A stretch of 45,060 bases of DNA from Alcanivorax sp. (GTDB lineage Bacteria > Pseudomonadota > Gammaproteobacteria > Pseudomonadales > Alcanivoracaceae). The notes beneath the pieces were generated by a model. The model was not told the origin of the DNA and ran no database searches. It saw only the letters and a list, made by a program, of their open reading frames with translations. Positions 1-14,284 of the stretch are shown in pieces. The stretch's first letter is position 1. The number at the start of each line of letters is the position of its first letter. The stretch is taken from assembly GCA_013823245.1 (NCBI GenBank), contig PNLU01000016.1:1-45060 (forward strand), given 5' to 3'. A program made the position numbers and the translations under genes.

Positions 1-863
1 GCGGTCAGCAGGGGTTGCCGGTGGTGCTGCTCAATGCGCGCTTGTCAGAGCGCTCCTGCCAGCGTTATGCGCGTTTTTCCGGCCTGTTTCGCAGTCTCAG
101 TCGGCACCTGACCTTGCTGCTGTGCCAGCATAACGATGACGCCGCGCGGTTCGCGCGCCTCGGGGTGGCGCGTGACCGGCTTCAGGTGACCGGCTCGGTG
201 AAATTCGACATCACCTATGACGCACAGGTGTGGGCTGCCGGGGAAGCACTTCGCCAGCAATTGGGTGTGCAGCGTCCGGTCTGGATCGCGGCCAGCACCC
301 ATGCTGGCGAAGAAGAGCAGGTGCTGGACGCGTTCGAGCAGGTTCGCCAACAGCACCCCGAGTCGCTGCTGATGCTGGTGCCGCGCCATCCGCAGCGCTT
401 TGACGAGGTGGCGGGGCTATGCCGAAGCCGAGGACTGGCGATGGTGCGGCGCACCGCAGGGCAGCCGGTCACGGCGACGACGCAGGTGTATCTGGGCGAC
501 ACCATGGGCGAGTTGCCGGTGATGTTTGCGGCGGCGGATCTGGCCTTTGTGGGGGGCAGTCTGGTGCCGGTGGGTGGGCACAACCTGCTGGAACCGGCGG
601 CCCTCGGGCGCGCGGCGCTGACGGGGCCGCATCATTTCAATTTCAGTGATATCACGGCGCAGCTTTGTGCCCGTGGTGCGGTGCAGGAAGTGGCTGACGC
701 CGCCATGCTGGCACAGACTGTATCGACCCTGCTGGGTGATCCGGGGACCAGGGACGCCATGGGGGAAGCGGGGCAGGCCGTCGTGCAGGCCAATCAGGGC
801 GCCCTGGCGCGTACCATGATGGCGCTGGAGGGAGTGCTCTATACCGAGAAGGCGCGACGGTAG
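1..863 (+). CDS. waaA: 3-deoxy-D-manno-octulosonic acid (Kdo) transferase, copy 1, 5' end outside window
   Basis: The reading frame is open from the first bases, so the N-terminus lies upstream and about 286 C-terminal residues are visible. WaaA transfers Kdo from CMP-Kdo to lipid A precursor at the inner face of the inner membrane. Visible family motifs are NARLSERS, VTGSVKFD, VWIAASTH, LVPRHPQRF, QVYLGDTMGEL, FVGGSLVPVGGHNLLEP and, importantly, GPHHFNFSDI, which matches the canonical GPHxFNF block near the C-terminus. The 3' end overlaps the convergent Kdo kinase gene by 25 bases. A second, full-length paralogue lies about 1.8 kb downstream on the same strand. This copy looks like the orthodox enzyme. 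Whether it is mono- or bifunctional cannot be read from the sequence. Confidence 0.93.
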   Translation, partial: GQQGLPVVLLNARLSERSCQRYARFSGLFRSLSRHLTLLLCQHNDDAARFARLGVARDRLQVTGSVKFDITYDAQVWAAGEALRQQLGVQRPVWIAASTHAGEEEQVLDAFEQVRQQHPESLLMLVPRHPQRFDEVAGLCRSRGLAMVRRTAGQPVTATTQVYLGDTMGELPVMFAAADLAFVGGSLVPVGGHNLLEPAALGRAALTGPHHFNFSDITAQLCARGAVQEVADAAMLAQTVSTLLGDPGTRDAMGEAGQAVVQANQGALARTMMALEGVLYTEKARR

Positions 864-1576
864 CCGTCGAGAAGATGCGCGATATCTGTGTCTTGCAGGT
901 GCCATTGCGCATGCAGGCCCGCTTCCTTGTGCAGTGAACGCTGCAGGCGCGCCAGATTGGCCTGCTGCCAGCGCCCGGGCGACCGTTCACGGCACTTGTC
1001 GAAATCGATCAGCCAGACCTGTTCCCGCACATCCAGCAGGATGTTGTGGGCGTTGAGGTCCGCATGCCAGATTCCTGCCCTGTGCAGTCGGGCAATGACC
1101 CGGCCTATCTCGGTCCAGATGGCCGCTGGCAATGGGCTTTCCTGGAGCAGTGCCACCAGATCCCGGGCATCCGGGATACGCTCGATCATCAGCGCGGCCC
1201 GGTAGGTCAGCAGGGTGTCCGGCAACAGCGCGGCGGCGCAAGGGCGCGGCACGGGCAGACCGGCATTACGCATCATCGCCAGCAAACGGAATTCGCGCAT
1301 GGCGCGGGTGCTGGCCTCAGGCTGACGCAGGTAGCGGTCGCCCAGCAGCGGCGCCAGCAGCCCGCCGCGACGGTAGTGGCGCAGCACCATGTGGCAGTCG
1401 CCATCCTGCACAAACCAGGTGGTGCCACGGCCGGTGGCGGTGCCGGTCACGGCGTTGCGGGCGTACCAGTGTTCCGGGTCGAAGCAGGCCGGCGAGAAGG
1501 TGCTGAAGCAGGCCGGGTCATACAGGAAGCGATTCGGGCCGTCCGCCAGCCGAGCCCATCCCGGTGCGGCGTTCAT
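839..1576 (-). CDS. kdkA: 3-deoxy-D-manno-octulosonic acid kinase (KdkA-type)
   Basis: The 245-residue protein has the fold signature of the lipopolysaccharide kinases: GRGTTWF near residues 50-55, an LRHYRRGG block at 65-72, the catalytic loop HADLNAHN at 171-178 and the metal-binding DFDK at 191-194. Known KdkA enzymes phosphorylate Kdo on Kdo-lipid A at the cytoplasmic side of the inner membrane. The ATG overlaps the stop of the upstream acyltransferase gene in an ATGA arrangement, so the two are probably translationally coupled. The placement between two WaaA paralogues supports a role in inner-core assembly. A generic LPS heptose kinase (RfaP/InaA type) is the alternative, but the motif set fits KdkA better. 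Confidence 0.85.
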   Translation of the reverse strand: MNAAPGWARLADGPNRFLYDPACFSTFSPACFDPEHWYARNAVTGTATGRGTTWFVQDGDCHMVLRHYRRGGLLAPLLGDRYLRQPEASTRAMREFRLLAMMRNAGLPVPRPCAAALLPDTLLTYRAALMIERIPDARDLVALLQESPLPAAIWTEIGRVIARLHRAGIWHADLNAHNILLDVREQVWLIDFDKCRERSPGRWQQANLARLQRSLHKEAGLHAQWHLQDTDIAHLLDGYRRAFSV

Positions 1577-2508
1577 GGCTTCGGCGCCTTGCGGTAGGGG
1601 TTGCTGCCGTCCGGCTGATGCTTGAAGCGCCGGTGCACCCAGAGGTACTGCTCGGGCGCCTTGCGCACCTCGGCCTCGATCAGCGCATTGATACGGGCGG
1701 CGTCCGCAGCGTCGTCGCCGCTGGGAAAGTCTTGCAGCGGAGCGCTGAAGCAGATGCGATAGCGGCCGCCCGGCAGACGGAAATGTGACACGGTGATCAC
1801 CTCCGCGCCGCTCATGCGGGCCAGCCGCGAGGTGGCCGTGATAGTCGCGGCGGGCACGCCGAAGAAGGGCGCAAACACCGCGTGCTTGATGCCGTAATCC
1901 TGATCCGGCGCGTACCAGAGGATGTCACCAGCGCGCAGGGCCCGGACCATGCCCCGGATATCCTTGCGATCAATATACGCCTTGGCCGTGCTGCCCGCGC
2001 CCCGACCCCGGCTGATCAGACGTTCCAGCACCGGGTTGTTGTTGGGGCGGTAGACGAAGCACAGTTGTGCGTAGCGCGGAATCAGACGGCTGCTCACATC
2101 AATGGTGTTCATGTGCATGCCCACCAGCAGCACGCCCTTGCCACGTGCTTCGGCCGCCTTCAGATGATCCAGGCCCTCGATCTCCAGACGGGTATCCAGG
2201 TCTACCCGACGGTTGGCGTAGGTGCCCGCGATCTCCAGCATGGCCTCGCCCGTGCTGACTACCGCCTGGCGGGCCAGCTCGCGGCGTTCGACCTCGGGCA
2301 ACTCCGGGAAGCACAGATCAATATTGGTGCGGGCGATATGTCGGCGACTGCCGCCCAGCCACCAGACCAGGTGGCCAGCGCCCCGACCGACCGCCAGCAG
2401 TGCATTCCATGGCAGTTGCCCGATCAGCCAGATCAGGGCGACCACGCACCAGGTACCCCAGTATCGCGGGTGAGCCAGAGACGTGGGACGGGTGTTCGGT
2501 TGGGTCAT
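1573..2508 (-). CDS. lpxL: Lipid A biosynthesis lauroyl/acyl acyltransferase (LpxL/HtrB family)
   Basis: The 311-residue protein has a hydrophobic N-terminal anchor (about residues 18-50), the HX4D acyltransferase motif HMNTID, the downstream RPNNNP block and the DQDYG motif typical of late acyltransferases of lipid A. These enzymes add a secondary acyl chain from acyl-ACP onto Kdo-lipid A at the inner membrane. The annotated start is the ATG one codon after a possible TTG. It is the first gene of a two-gene minus-strand unit with the Kdo kinase and is divergent from the second waaA, separated from it by about 125 bases. LpxM-type function or acyl-chain preference cannot be decided from sequence alone. 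Confidence 0.9.
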   Translation of the reverse strand: MTQPNTRPTSLAHPRYWGTWCVVALIWLIGQLPWNALLAVGRGAGHLVWWLGGSRRHIARTNIDLCFPELPEVERRELARQAVVSTGEAMLEIAGTYANRRVDLDTRLEIEGLDHLKAAEARGKGVLLVGMHMNTIDVSSRLIPRYAQLCFVYRPNNNPVLERLISRGRGAGSTAKAYIDRKDIRGMVRALRAGDILWYAPDQDYGIKHAVFAPFFGVPAATITATSRLARMSGAEVITVSHFRLPGGRYRICFSAPLQDFPSGDDAADAARINALIEAEVRKAPEQYLWVHRRFKHQPDGSNPYRKAPKP

Positions 2509-2633
2509 CAACGGGTTCCGGCATGCAAAGGCTGCAAGTGTACTGACCCGTCTGCGGGGCTGTCACTCGCCGCGTGCCCCCGGTGCCTGTGCTATCCTTG
2601 CCCTCCTGTCATGGACGCTGACGATGGACCGTA

Positions 2634-3944
2634 ATGACCCGCCTTGCCTACAGCCTTCTGTGGTACCTGTTGTTGCCCGCCGTGCTCTGGCGGCTGTGGT
2701 GGCGTGGCCGCCGTCAGCCCGCCTACCGGCAGCGCTGGGGTGAGCGCCTGGCGCTGGGCCTGGGCCGCGATCGTTGCCCGGCGTCGATCTGGGTGCATGC
2801 CGTGTCTGTGGGCGAGATGCTGGCGGCCGAGGCGCTGGTGGAGCAGTTGCAGCGTCGCTATCCGGATATGACGGTGGTCCTGACGACCACGTCCTATGCC
2901 GCATCGGCCCAGGTGCGCGCACGGTTCGGTGATCGCGTGCTGCATGTCTACTGCCCCTGGGATCTGCCCGATGCGCTGCGGCGTTTTTTTCGTGCCTTCA
3001 ATCCACGCCTGATCCTGCTGATGGAAACCGAGTTGTGGCCGAACATGATTGCGCTGGCTCGGCATGAGTCGGTACCGGTGTTGCTGGTCAACGGGCGGCT
3101 GTCGGAGCGCGCGTTCCGGGGCTACCGGCGTCTGCCTGCGCTGACCGTGCCGATGGTCACCGGGCTGTCGGCCGTGCTGGTGCAGTCATCGGCGGATGCC
3201 GCGCGGTTTCGAGTGCTGGGGGCGCATCCGGCTCGCATCGCGATCACCGGCAGTATCAAGTTCGATACGGACCTGACCCGTCTGCGGCCGGTGTCCGAGG
3301 CGCTGCGCGCCGAATGGGGGGATCGGCCGGTGTGGATCGCGGCCAGCACCCACAAGGGCGAAGACGAGCAGGTGCTGGCGGCGCACCAGCGAGTGCTGGA
3401 GACCTCGCCGCAGGCGCTGCTGGTGCTGGTGCCCCGGCACCCGGAGCGCTTTCCCCGTGTGGCGGCGCTGGTGGCGGCGGCCGGTTATCGCATGGCCCGA
3501 CGCAGTGCGGGCGAGCCGGTGCGACCGGACACCCAGGTATACCTGGGCGACACCATGGGTGATTTGCAGGCCCTGTTTGGCGCGGTGGATGTGGCGTTCG
3601 TTGGCGGCTCGCTGGTACCAGCGGGGGGGCACAACCTGCTTGAGCCCGCCGCCTGGGGCAGGCCGGTGCTCAGCGGCCCGGGGCTGGACAATTTCCGTGT
3701 GATTGCCGATTTGCTGGTGGAGGCGGGCGCACTGACCCGGGTGATGGATGCATCAGAACTGGCGCAGGCCGTGCAGACGCTGCTGGCGGACCCGGCCCGG
3801 CGTCAGCGCCAGGGTGCGGCGGCGGCGGCCGTGGTGGCCGCCAATACCGGCGCGCTGGCGCAGACGCTGGAGGTGGTCGGGGAGCGGACCCGTGATCAGT
3901 TGTTGAGTGGGCTGTCGTCGCGCACCCGATCCAGTTCCACCTGA
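2634..3944 (+). CDS. Kdo transferase paralogue, copy 2 (diverged C-terminal motif)
   Basis: The 436-residue protein is full length for WaaA, with an N-terminal membrane anchor (residues 4-22), HAVSVGE with the catalytic-type Glu61, METELWPNM at 130-138, NGRLSERA, ITGSIKFD, VWIAASTH, QVYLGDTMGDL and FVGGSLVPAGGHNLLEP. It is clearly paralogous to the gene at the start of the window. The block that is GPHHFNF in copy 1 reads GPGLDNF here (residues 348-354), so the conserved His and Phe are missing. This may mean a different acceptor, a different sugar or reduced activity, which is inference. The last 49 bases overlap the convergent tolC. The N-terminal catalytic residues appear intact, so it is not an obvious pseudogene. 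Confidence 0.88.
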   Translation: MTRLAYSLLWYLLLPAVLWRLWWRGRRQPAYRQRWGERLALGLGRDRCPASIWVHAVSVGEMLAAEALVEQLQRRYPDMTVVLTTTSYAASAQVRARFGDRVLHVYCPWDLPDALRRFFRAFNPRLILLMETELWPNMIALARHESVPVLLVNGRLSERAFRGYRRLPALTVPMVTGLSAVLVQSSADAARFRVLGAHPARIAITGSIKFDTDLTRLRPVSEALRAEWGDRPVWIAASTHKGEDEQVLAAHQRVLETSPQALLVLVPRHPERFPRVAALVAAAGYRMARRSAGEPVRPDTQVYLGDTMGDLQALFGAVDVAFVGGSLVPAGGHNLLEPAAWGRPVLSGPGLDNFRVIADLLVEAGALTRVMDASELAQAVQTLLADPARRQRQGAAAAAVVAANTGALAQTLEVVGERTRDQLLSGLSSRTRSSST

Positions 3945-5284
3945 TTCATCGGCTCCAGCCAGTTGTTCACCTGCTGCAGATCCTGTTCCTCCAGTACCCC
4001 CGCCAATGCTTTCAGGCCCAGGCTGTCGATGATGTATTCATAGCGGGCATTGGCGTAGTCCCGGCGGGCGGCAAACAGTGTGCGCTGGGCGTTGAGTACG
4101 TCGACGATATTCCGGGTGCCCACCTCGTAACCGGCTTCTGTGGCCTCCAGCGCGGATTCAGCCGAGCGGATCGCCTGGGCCCGCGCGGTGATGCGCTGGG
4201 CGTTGGCGCTGACCATGCGATAGGTGGCGAGGGTCTGCTGGCCGACATCGCGCCAGGTCTGCTGGTAGATGTCCTGGCTGGCGGCATGGCGCAGGGCGGC
4301 CTGCTTGCGGCGGCTGTTGAGGCCGCCGCCCGCAAACAGGGGCATGTTCACTTCAATGCCGTAAGCCGTGCTGTTGATGTCCTGGCCGGTGGTGCCAAGG
4401 CCGCCGGGGATATCCAGGTCGGTCTTGTAGCGCTGGTGCTGGGCGACCAGGTCCACGGTGGGCGCCATGGCCGAGGTTTCCTGCCGCGCCAGATAACGGG
4501 CGGCTTCGCTTTCATGCAGGCTGGCCAACAGCGCCGGGTTTTGCTGGCGCGCCAGTTCCACCCATTGTGTGGGCTCTGCAGGCTCAGGGCCGGACAGCGG
4601 CAATTCATCGCGCAGGGCCGCCAGGCTCTGCCAGGTGCGGCCGGTCAGTGCTTCCAGACGGTCACGGGCGATGTCGAACTCGGATTCCAGCACGATCAGT
4701 TCGACCCGGGTCAGGTCGTAGGCCGCTTCCGCTTCGTACACATCGGTGATCGGCACCAGGCCGACGTCGAAACGCTCGCGAGTCTGTTCAAGCTGACGAC
4801 CGATGGCGCGCTCTTCGGCGCGAATCGAGGTCAGGTTTTCCCAGGCGCGCAACACGCCGAAATACTGCTCTGCCACACGCAGAAAGAAGTCCTGGCGCGA
4901 CTGCTGGAATTGCGCGGCCGCGACCGAGGTGGCGGCATCTGACTGTTTGTAGGCATTCCAGGCGCCGGGGCGGAACAGCGGCTGGGCCAGGGTAAAGGTC
5001 AGCGTCTGGTCTGTGGACTCCTGGGTCGGGATGCCCAGATCGGGAAATTCGCGGCGATTTTCCAGCCAGCTGTAAGAGGCATTGACGCTCGGCAGCAGGC
5101 CGGAGCGGCCCTGAATCACGTTCTGTTGCTCGGCTTCCCAGGTGCGTAACGCGGCGCTCCACTGGGCGTCGGCCTGCCAGGCCGCGTCGAGGACCTCCGC
5201 CAGCGTGGCCGCGCGGGCGGCGACGGTGCTGTTCAGCAGCACCAGGGCTACGAGGGCAGCAAAAATACGGAATGGACTGCGCAT
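3896..5284 (-). CDS. tolC: TolC-family outer membrane efflux protein
   Basis: The 462-residue protein starts with a clear Sec signal peptide (hydrophobic to about residue 22, ending VAARA). Two related halves follow, each with an alpha-helical coiled-coil region, as in TolC outer membrane channels. Family segments include ASYSWLENRREFP, FTLAQPLFRPGAW, ITDVYEAEAAYDL, IEVNMPLFAGGG and TRNIVDVLNAQRTLF. TolC forms the trimeric exit duct for tripartite efflux pumps and type I secretion. An AGGAAA ribosome binding site lies 9 bases before the ATG. The gene is divergent from thiC, as in Pseudomonas, and overlaps waaA copy 2 tail to tail. Confidence 0.93.
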   Translation of the reverse strand: MRSPFRIFAALVALVLLNSTVAARAATLAEVLDAAWQADAQWSAALRTWEAEQQNVIQGRSGLLPSVNASYSWLENRREFPDLGIPTQESTDQTLTFTLAQPLFRPGAWNAYKQSDAATSVAAAQFQQSRQDFFLRVAEQYFGVLRAWENLTSIRAEERAIGRQLEQTRERFDVGLVPITDVYEAEAAYDLTRVELIVLESEFDIARDRLEALTGRTWQSLAALRDELPLSGPEPAEPTQWVELARQQNPALLASLHESEAARYLARQETSAMAPTVDLVAQHQRYKTDLDIPGGLGTTGQDINSTAYGIEVNMPLFAGGGLNSRRKQAALRHAASQDIYQQTWRDVGQQTLATYRMVSANAQRITARAQAIRSAESALEATEAGYEVGTRNIVDVLNAQRTLFAARRDYANARYEYIIDSLGLKALAGVLEEQDLQQVNNWLEPMNQVELDRVRDDSPLNN

Positions 5285-5323
5285 GATTCGTGTTTCCTGT
5301 TGTCAGCGACGCGCCAATGGTAG

Positions 5324-8021
<2,698 letters not shown>

Positions 8022-8056
8022 GGGCGGAGGTTCTATGTGTGTAACCCGGAGATCGC

Positions 8057-8524
8057 ATGACGACGGTTAGCCGGCGCCAACGTTACCGCGTCGATCTGCG
8101 CGAAATGATGGTGCAGTGTGAAACCAACTACCTGCACCTGATGCGTCTGATGCCGCTGCTGGCGGAGCGGGATGCCGTGCGCCTGACGCTGCCAGCCGGG
8201 GACCCGGCGGCGCGCGGGGTCTCGGTGCGCGTGCTGGAGCGGTGTCGCTATACCACGGTGCTCGAACTCGAGCCTGAACGGCTGCATGCGCTGTTGCCAG
8301 CGCCCGCGCTGACCGTCAGGCTCTATCATGATGCACGCAGCGCCGAGGTGACCGGGGCTCGGCCCTGGCGGCAGGTGGCGGCTCGCCATGCGTACCCGAA
8401 CCCGGCCATGCACCAGCAGGACGAGAAGCTGCAATGGAATCGCCACCTGGCGGAATGGCTGCGGCATGTGAACGAACACGGCGGGCTCCAGCACGGTGAC
8501 CGGAGCGCACGCCAGCAGGCCTGA
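8057..8524 (+). CDS. DUF1249 family protein (YqiB-like)
   Basis: The 155-residue soluble protein starts with RYRVDLREMMVQCETNYLHLMRLMP, the recognisable N-terminus of the DUF1249/YqiB family. A segment ending in AYPNPAMHQQDEKLQWNRHLAEWL follows, also conserved in that family. No catalytic motif is evident and its molecular function is unknown. It lies between nudF and cpdA exactly as yqiB does in E. coli, and a CGGAG ribosome binding site precedes the ATG. Two conserved Cys/His positions do not form a recognisable metal site. Confidence 0.85.
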   Translation: MTTVSRRQRYRVDLREMMVQCETNYLHLMRLMPLLAERDAVRLTLPAGDPAARGVSVRVLERCRYTTVLELEPERLHALLPAPALTVRLYHDARSAEVTGARPWRQVAARHAYPNPAMHQQDEKLQWNRHLAEWLRHVNEHGGLQHGDRSARQQA

Positions 8525-8635
8525 TCGACTCTCCTCGTGGAGGGACCCGGTGGGGGCCGGGTGTGTGGTCTGGTCGCTGGAAATAGCGTCTGGCTTTGGT
8601 TTATAAGGAAGCTGGACGAAAAGGGAGCGGGGATA

Positions 8636-9460
8636 TTGACGCACGTGGGTGAAAACAGGCCCCTGCGCGTGGTGCAGTTGTCAGACTGTCACCTGTTCGC
8701 AGATGAAGCCGGCAAATTGCTGGGTCTGGAGACGCAGGACAGCCTTGAGCGGGTGCTGGGGCGAGTGTGTGCCGAACAGTCCCATATCGACCTGTTGCTG
8801 GCCACGGGTGATCTGTCCCAGGACGCCTCACCGGAATCCTATCAGCGCCTGCGCCAGACACTGGACCGGGCGCTGGGGGCCTTCGCGGCCCCAATCTACT
8901 GGCTGGAAGGCAATCACGACAAGCCTGCCCCCATGCTGTCTGCGTTGCAGGCCGATCCCGCACAGGTCAGCCCCTGTGTGGCGCGTCTGGGGAACTGGAC
9001 CTTCGTGATGCTCGACTCCACTATCCCGGGTGAAGTGCCCGGTGAGTTGTTCGAGGCCGATCTGGCGTTCCTGGACCAGGCGCTGGCGGCGGCGGGTGAC
9101 GATCATGTCATGGTCTGCCTGCACCACCACCCGGTGCCCATGGGCTGTGCCTGGCTGGACACTCAGGTGGTGGCCAGCGCCGACCGCTTCTTCGCGGTCA
9201 TCGACCGCTATCCCCGTGTACGTGCCGTGATCTGGGGGCATGTGCACCAGGAGTATGCCGGTGAGCGCAACGGCGTCGAACTGTACGCGGTGCCCTCCAC
9301 CTGCGTGCAGTTCAAGCCAGGCAGCGAGGATTTCGCGGTGGATGATGCCGCGCCGGGCTACCGCTGGTTCGACCTTTATCCCGATGGCCGTATCGAGACG
9401 CAGGTGTCCCGCGTCGAGGGCGTGCACTTCGAGGTGGACTTTTCGGTCAAGGGTTACTAG
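8636..9460 (+). CDS. cpdA: 3',5'-cyclic-AMP phosphodiesterase CpdA
   Basis: The 274-residue class III phosphodiesterase hydrolyses cAMP to AMP. Metallophosphoesterase motifs appear in order: LSDCHLF, TGDLSQD, GNHD, HHHP and WGHVHQ, followed by STCVQFKPGS, which is typical of the CpdA subgroup. The start chosen is TTG at 8636, preceded by GGGAGCGGGG, which gives an N-terminus matching known CpdA proteins. The open frame runs back to a GTG at 8537, but that extension has no family similarity that I recognise. It lies within the nudF-yqiA-parE cluster. Its product would control cAMP, relevant to the CRP/Vfr-like site before fimX. Confidence 0.9.
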   Translation: MTHVGENRPLRVVQLSDCHLFADEAGKLLGLETQDSLERVLGRVCAEQSHIDLLLATGDLSQDASPESYQRLRQTLDRALGAFAAPIYWLEGNHDKPAPMLSALQADPAQVSPCVARLGNWTFVMLDSTIPGEVPGELFEADLAFLDQALAAAGDDHVMVCLHHHPVPMGCAWLDTQVVASADRFFAVIDRYPRVRAVIWGHVHQEYAGERNGVELYAVPSTCVQFKPGSEDFAVDDAAPGYRWFDLYPDGRIETQVSRVEGVHFEVDFSVKGY

Positions 9461-9469
9461 TGTCCCGGC

Positions 9470-11958
<2,489 letters not shown>

Positions 11959-11978
11959 GCCTCGGTAGCGAGTAATTC

Positions 11979-14219
11979 ATGGCAGACGATTTCGAGAAAG
12001 TATCCCTCAAGGATTATACCGAGAAGGCGTATCTGGATTATTCCATGTACGTCATTCTGGACCGGGCCCTGCCGCATATCGGTGACGGCCTGAAGCCGGT
12101 GCAGCGGCGCATTGTCTATGCAATGAGCGAGCTGGGTCTGAAGAACACGGCCAAGTACAAGAAATCGGCGCGGACCGTCGGTGATGTGCTGGGTAAATAT
12201 CATCCGCACGGTGATTCGGCCTGTTACGAGGCCATGGTGCTGATGGCGCAGCCTTTCAGCTACCGCTATCCGCTGGTGGACGGTCAGGGGAACTGGGGGT
12301 CGCCGGACGACCCCAAGTCCTTCGCGGCCATGCGTTATACCGAGTCGCGCCTGGCGCCCTATGCCGAAGTATTGTTGTCGGAACTCGGGCAGGGCACGGT
12401 CGAGTGGGTGCCGAACTTCGACGGCACCATGGAAGAGCCCAAATTGTTGCCCGCGCGCCTGCCGAACGTGCTGCTCAATGGCACCACCGGCATCGCGGTG
12501 GGTATGAGTACGGATATTCCACCGCACAATCTGCGTGAGGTGGCCAGTGCCTGTATCCATCTGCTGAAGGACCCGGGTGCCTCGCTCGACGACCTGATGG
12601 AGCATATTCAGGGGCCGGACTTCCCCACGCAGGCCGAGATCATCACGCCGCGCAATGACATCATTCGCATGTATGCCGAGGGCAAGGGTTCGGTCAAGCA
12701 GCGCGCGGTCTGGGAGCGGGAAGAAGGTGATATCGTGATCACCGCGTTGCCGTACCAGGTATCCGGGGCCAAGGTGCTGGAACAGATTGCCGACCAGATG
12801 CAGAAAAAGAAACTGCCCATGGTCAGTGATTTGCGCGATGAGTCGGATCATGAAAACCCGACACGGCTGATCATCACGCCACGCTCCAACCGGATTGATG
12901 TGGACCAGCTGATGGGGCACCTGTTTGCCACCACCGACCTGGAAAAGAACTACCGTATCAACCTGAACATGATCGGCATCGACGGCCGCCCGCGGGTGAA
13001 GTCGCTGGACACCATTCTGAACGAGTGGCTCCAGTACCGCATGATCACGGTGCGCCGCCGGTTGCAGCATCGCCTCGACAAGGTGCTTGACCGGCTTCAT
13101 ATCCTCGAAGGTCTGCTGGTCGCCTTCCTGAATATTGATGAAGTGATTCATATCATCCGTTATGAGGATGAACCCAAGGTCGCCCTGATGGAGCGCTTCG
13201 GCATTTCCGACCGTCAGGCTGAAGCGATTCTGGAACTGAAGCTGCGTCACCTCGCCAAACTGGAAGAAATGAAGATCCGGGGCGAGCAGGATGAGCTGCA
13301 GAAGGAACGCGAGCAGCTGGAAGCAACGCTCGGCTCGATGACCAGGATGAAGAATCTGGTGGCCCGCGAACTCAAGCAGGATGCCGAAACTTTCGGTGAT
13401 GATCGCCGCTCGCCGCTGGTGTCCCGGACAGAAGCACGCGCGCTGGATGAAACCGAACTGGTGTCGGCTGATCCGGTCACCGTGGTGCTGTCGGAGAAAG
13501 GCTGGGTGCGTGCCGCCAAAGGGCATGACGTTGATGCGATGGCCCTGAGCTACAAGACCGGCGACGGCTTTTTGTCGGCGGCGCAGGGCAAGTCGAATCA
13601 GGCGGTCTGTTTTCTCGACAGCACGGGCCGCAGTTATTCGTTGCCCGCACACACCTTGCCTTCTGCGCGCGGTCAGGGTGAGCCGCTGTCTGGCCGCTTG
13701 AATCCGCCCAGCGGAGCCAGTTTTGTGGCGGCGCTGATGGGCGCGGACACGTCCCCCTGGTTGCTGGCCAGCGATGCCGGTTACGGATTCGTGGCGCGAT
13801 TGGGTGACATGCAGGCCAACAAGAAAGCGGGCAAAACGGTGCTCACCGTGCCCAAGGGCGCCCGCGTGCTGGCGCCACAGCCGGTCCGGAATGTGGAGGA
13901 AGACCTGATTGCGGTGCTGTCCAACGAAGGTCGTCTGCTGGTCTTCCCGGTAAGTGAGCTGCCGGAGATGCCGCGAGGCAAGGGCAACAAGATGATGTCG
14001 ATCCCGTCAGCGCGGGTGCAGGAGCGGCTCGAGTTTGTGGTGGCGGCGCAGGTGCTGGCGCCGGTCGATACGCTGCTGATCTATGCGGGCAAGCGTCACA
14101 TCGGCCTGAAGGCGTCAGACCTGGAGCATTATTTCGGTGAGCGCGGGCGCCGTGGCGCCAAGCTGCCGCGCGGGTTCCAGAACGTGGACCGCATGGCGGT
14201 GGAGCGCAAGGACGACTGA
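11979..14219 (+). CDS. parC: DNA topoisomerase IV subunit A
   Basis: The 746-residue DNA-cleaving subunit of topoisomerase IV has the catalytic Tyr at residue 120 in [10 protein letters not shown]. The quinolone-determining region [15 protein letters not shown] carries Ser80 and Glu84, the same positions and residues as wild-type E. coli ParC, so no common fluoroquinolone resistance substitution is present there. The C-terminal part carries beta-pinwheel repeats typical of ParC. Co-transcription with parE is likely, and a perfect 12-base-pair palindrome lies 15 bases after the stop. Confidence 0.96.
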   Translation: MADDFEKVSLKDYTEKAYLDYSMYVILDRALPHIGDGLKPVQRRIVYAMSELGLKNTAKYKKSARTVGDVLGKYHPHGDSACYEAMVLMAQPFSYRYPLVDGQGNWGSPDDPKSFAAMRYTESRLAPYAEVLLSELGQGTVEWVPNFDGTMEEPKLLPARLPNVLLNGTTGIAVGMSTDIPPHNLREVASACIHLLKDPGASLDDLMEHIQGPDFPTQAEIITPRNDIIRMYAEGKGSVKQRAVWEREEGDIVITALPYQVSGAKVLEQIADQMQKKKLPMVSDLRDESDHENPTRLIITPRSNRIDVDQLMGHLFATTDLEKNYRINLNMIGIDGRPRVKSLDTILNEWLQYRMITVRRRLQHRLDKVLDRLHILEGLLVAFLNIDEVIHIIRYEDEPKVALMERFGISDRQAEAILELKLRHLAKLEEMKIRGEQDELQKEREQLEATLGSMTRMKNLVARELKQDAETFGDDRRSPLVSRTEARALDETELVSADPVTVVLSEKGWVRAAKGHDVDAMALSYKTGDGFLSAAQGKSNQAVCFLDSTGRSYSLPAHTLPSARGQGEPLSGRLNPPSGASFVAALMGADTSPWLLASDAGYGFVARLGDMQANKKAGKTVLTVPKGARVLAPQPVRNVEEDLIAVLSNEGRLLVFPVSELPEMPRGKGNKMMSIPSARVQERLEFVVAAQVLAPVDTLLIYAGKRHIGLKASDLEHYFGERGRRGAKLPRGFQNVDRMAVERKDD

Positions 14220-14234
14220 ACCCCTAACGAGCAT

Positions 14235-14258
14235 GCCGGGCTGGCGCGCCAGCCCGGC
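14235..14258 (+). terminator. Hairpin after parC, likely terminator
   Basis: A perfect 24-base palindrome (half-site GCCGGGCTGGCG) lies between the convergent ends of parC and the FadL gene. The following bases AAGTTTCT form only a weak T tract on the plus strand, so termination may be imperfect or aided by Rho. Confidence 0.65.
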
Positions 14259-14284
14259 AAGTTTCTACTCAGGCAGGGCCTGCC

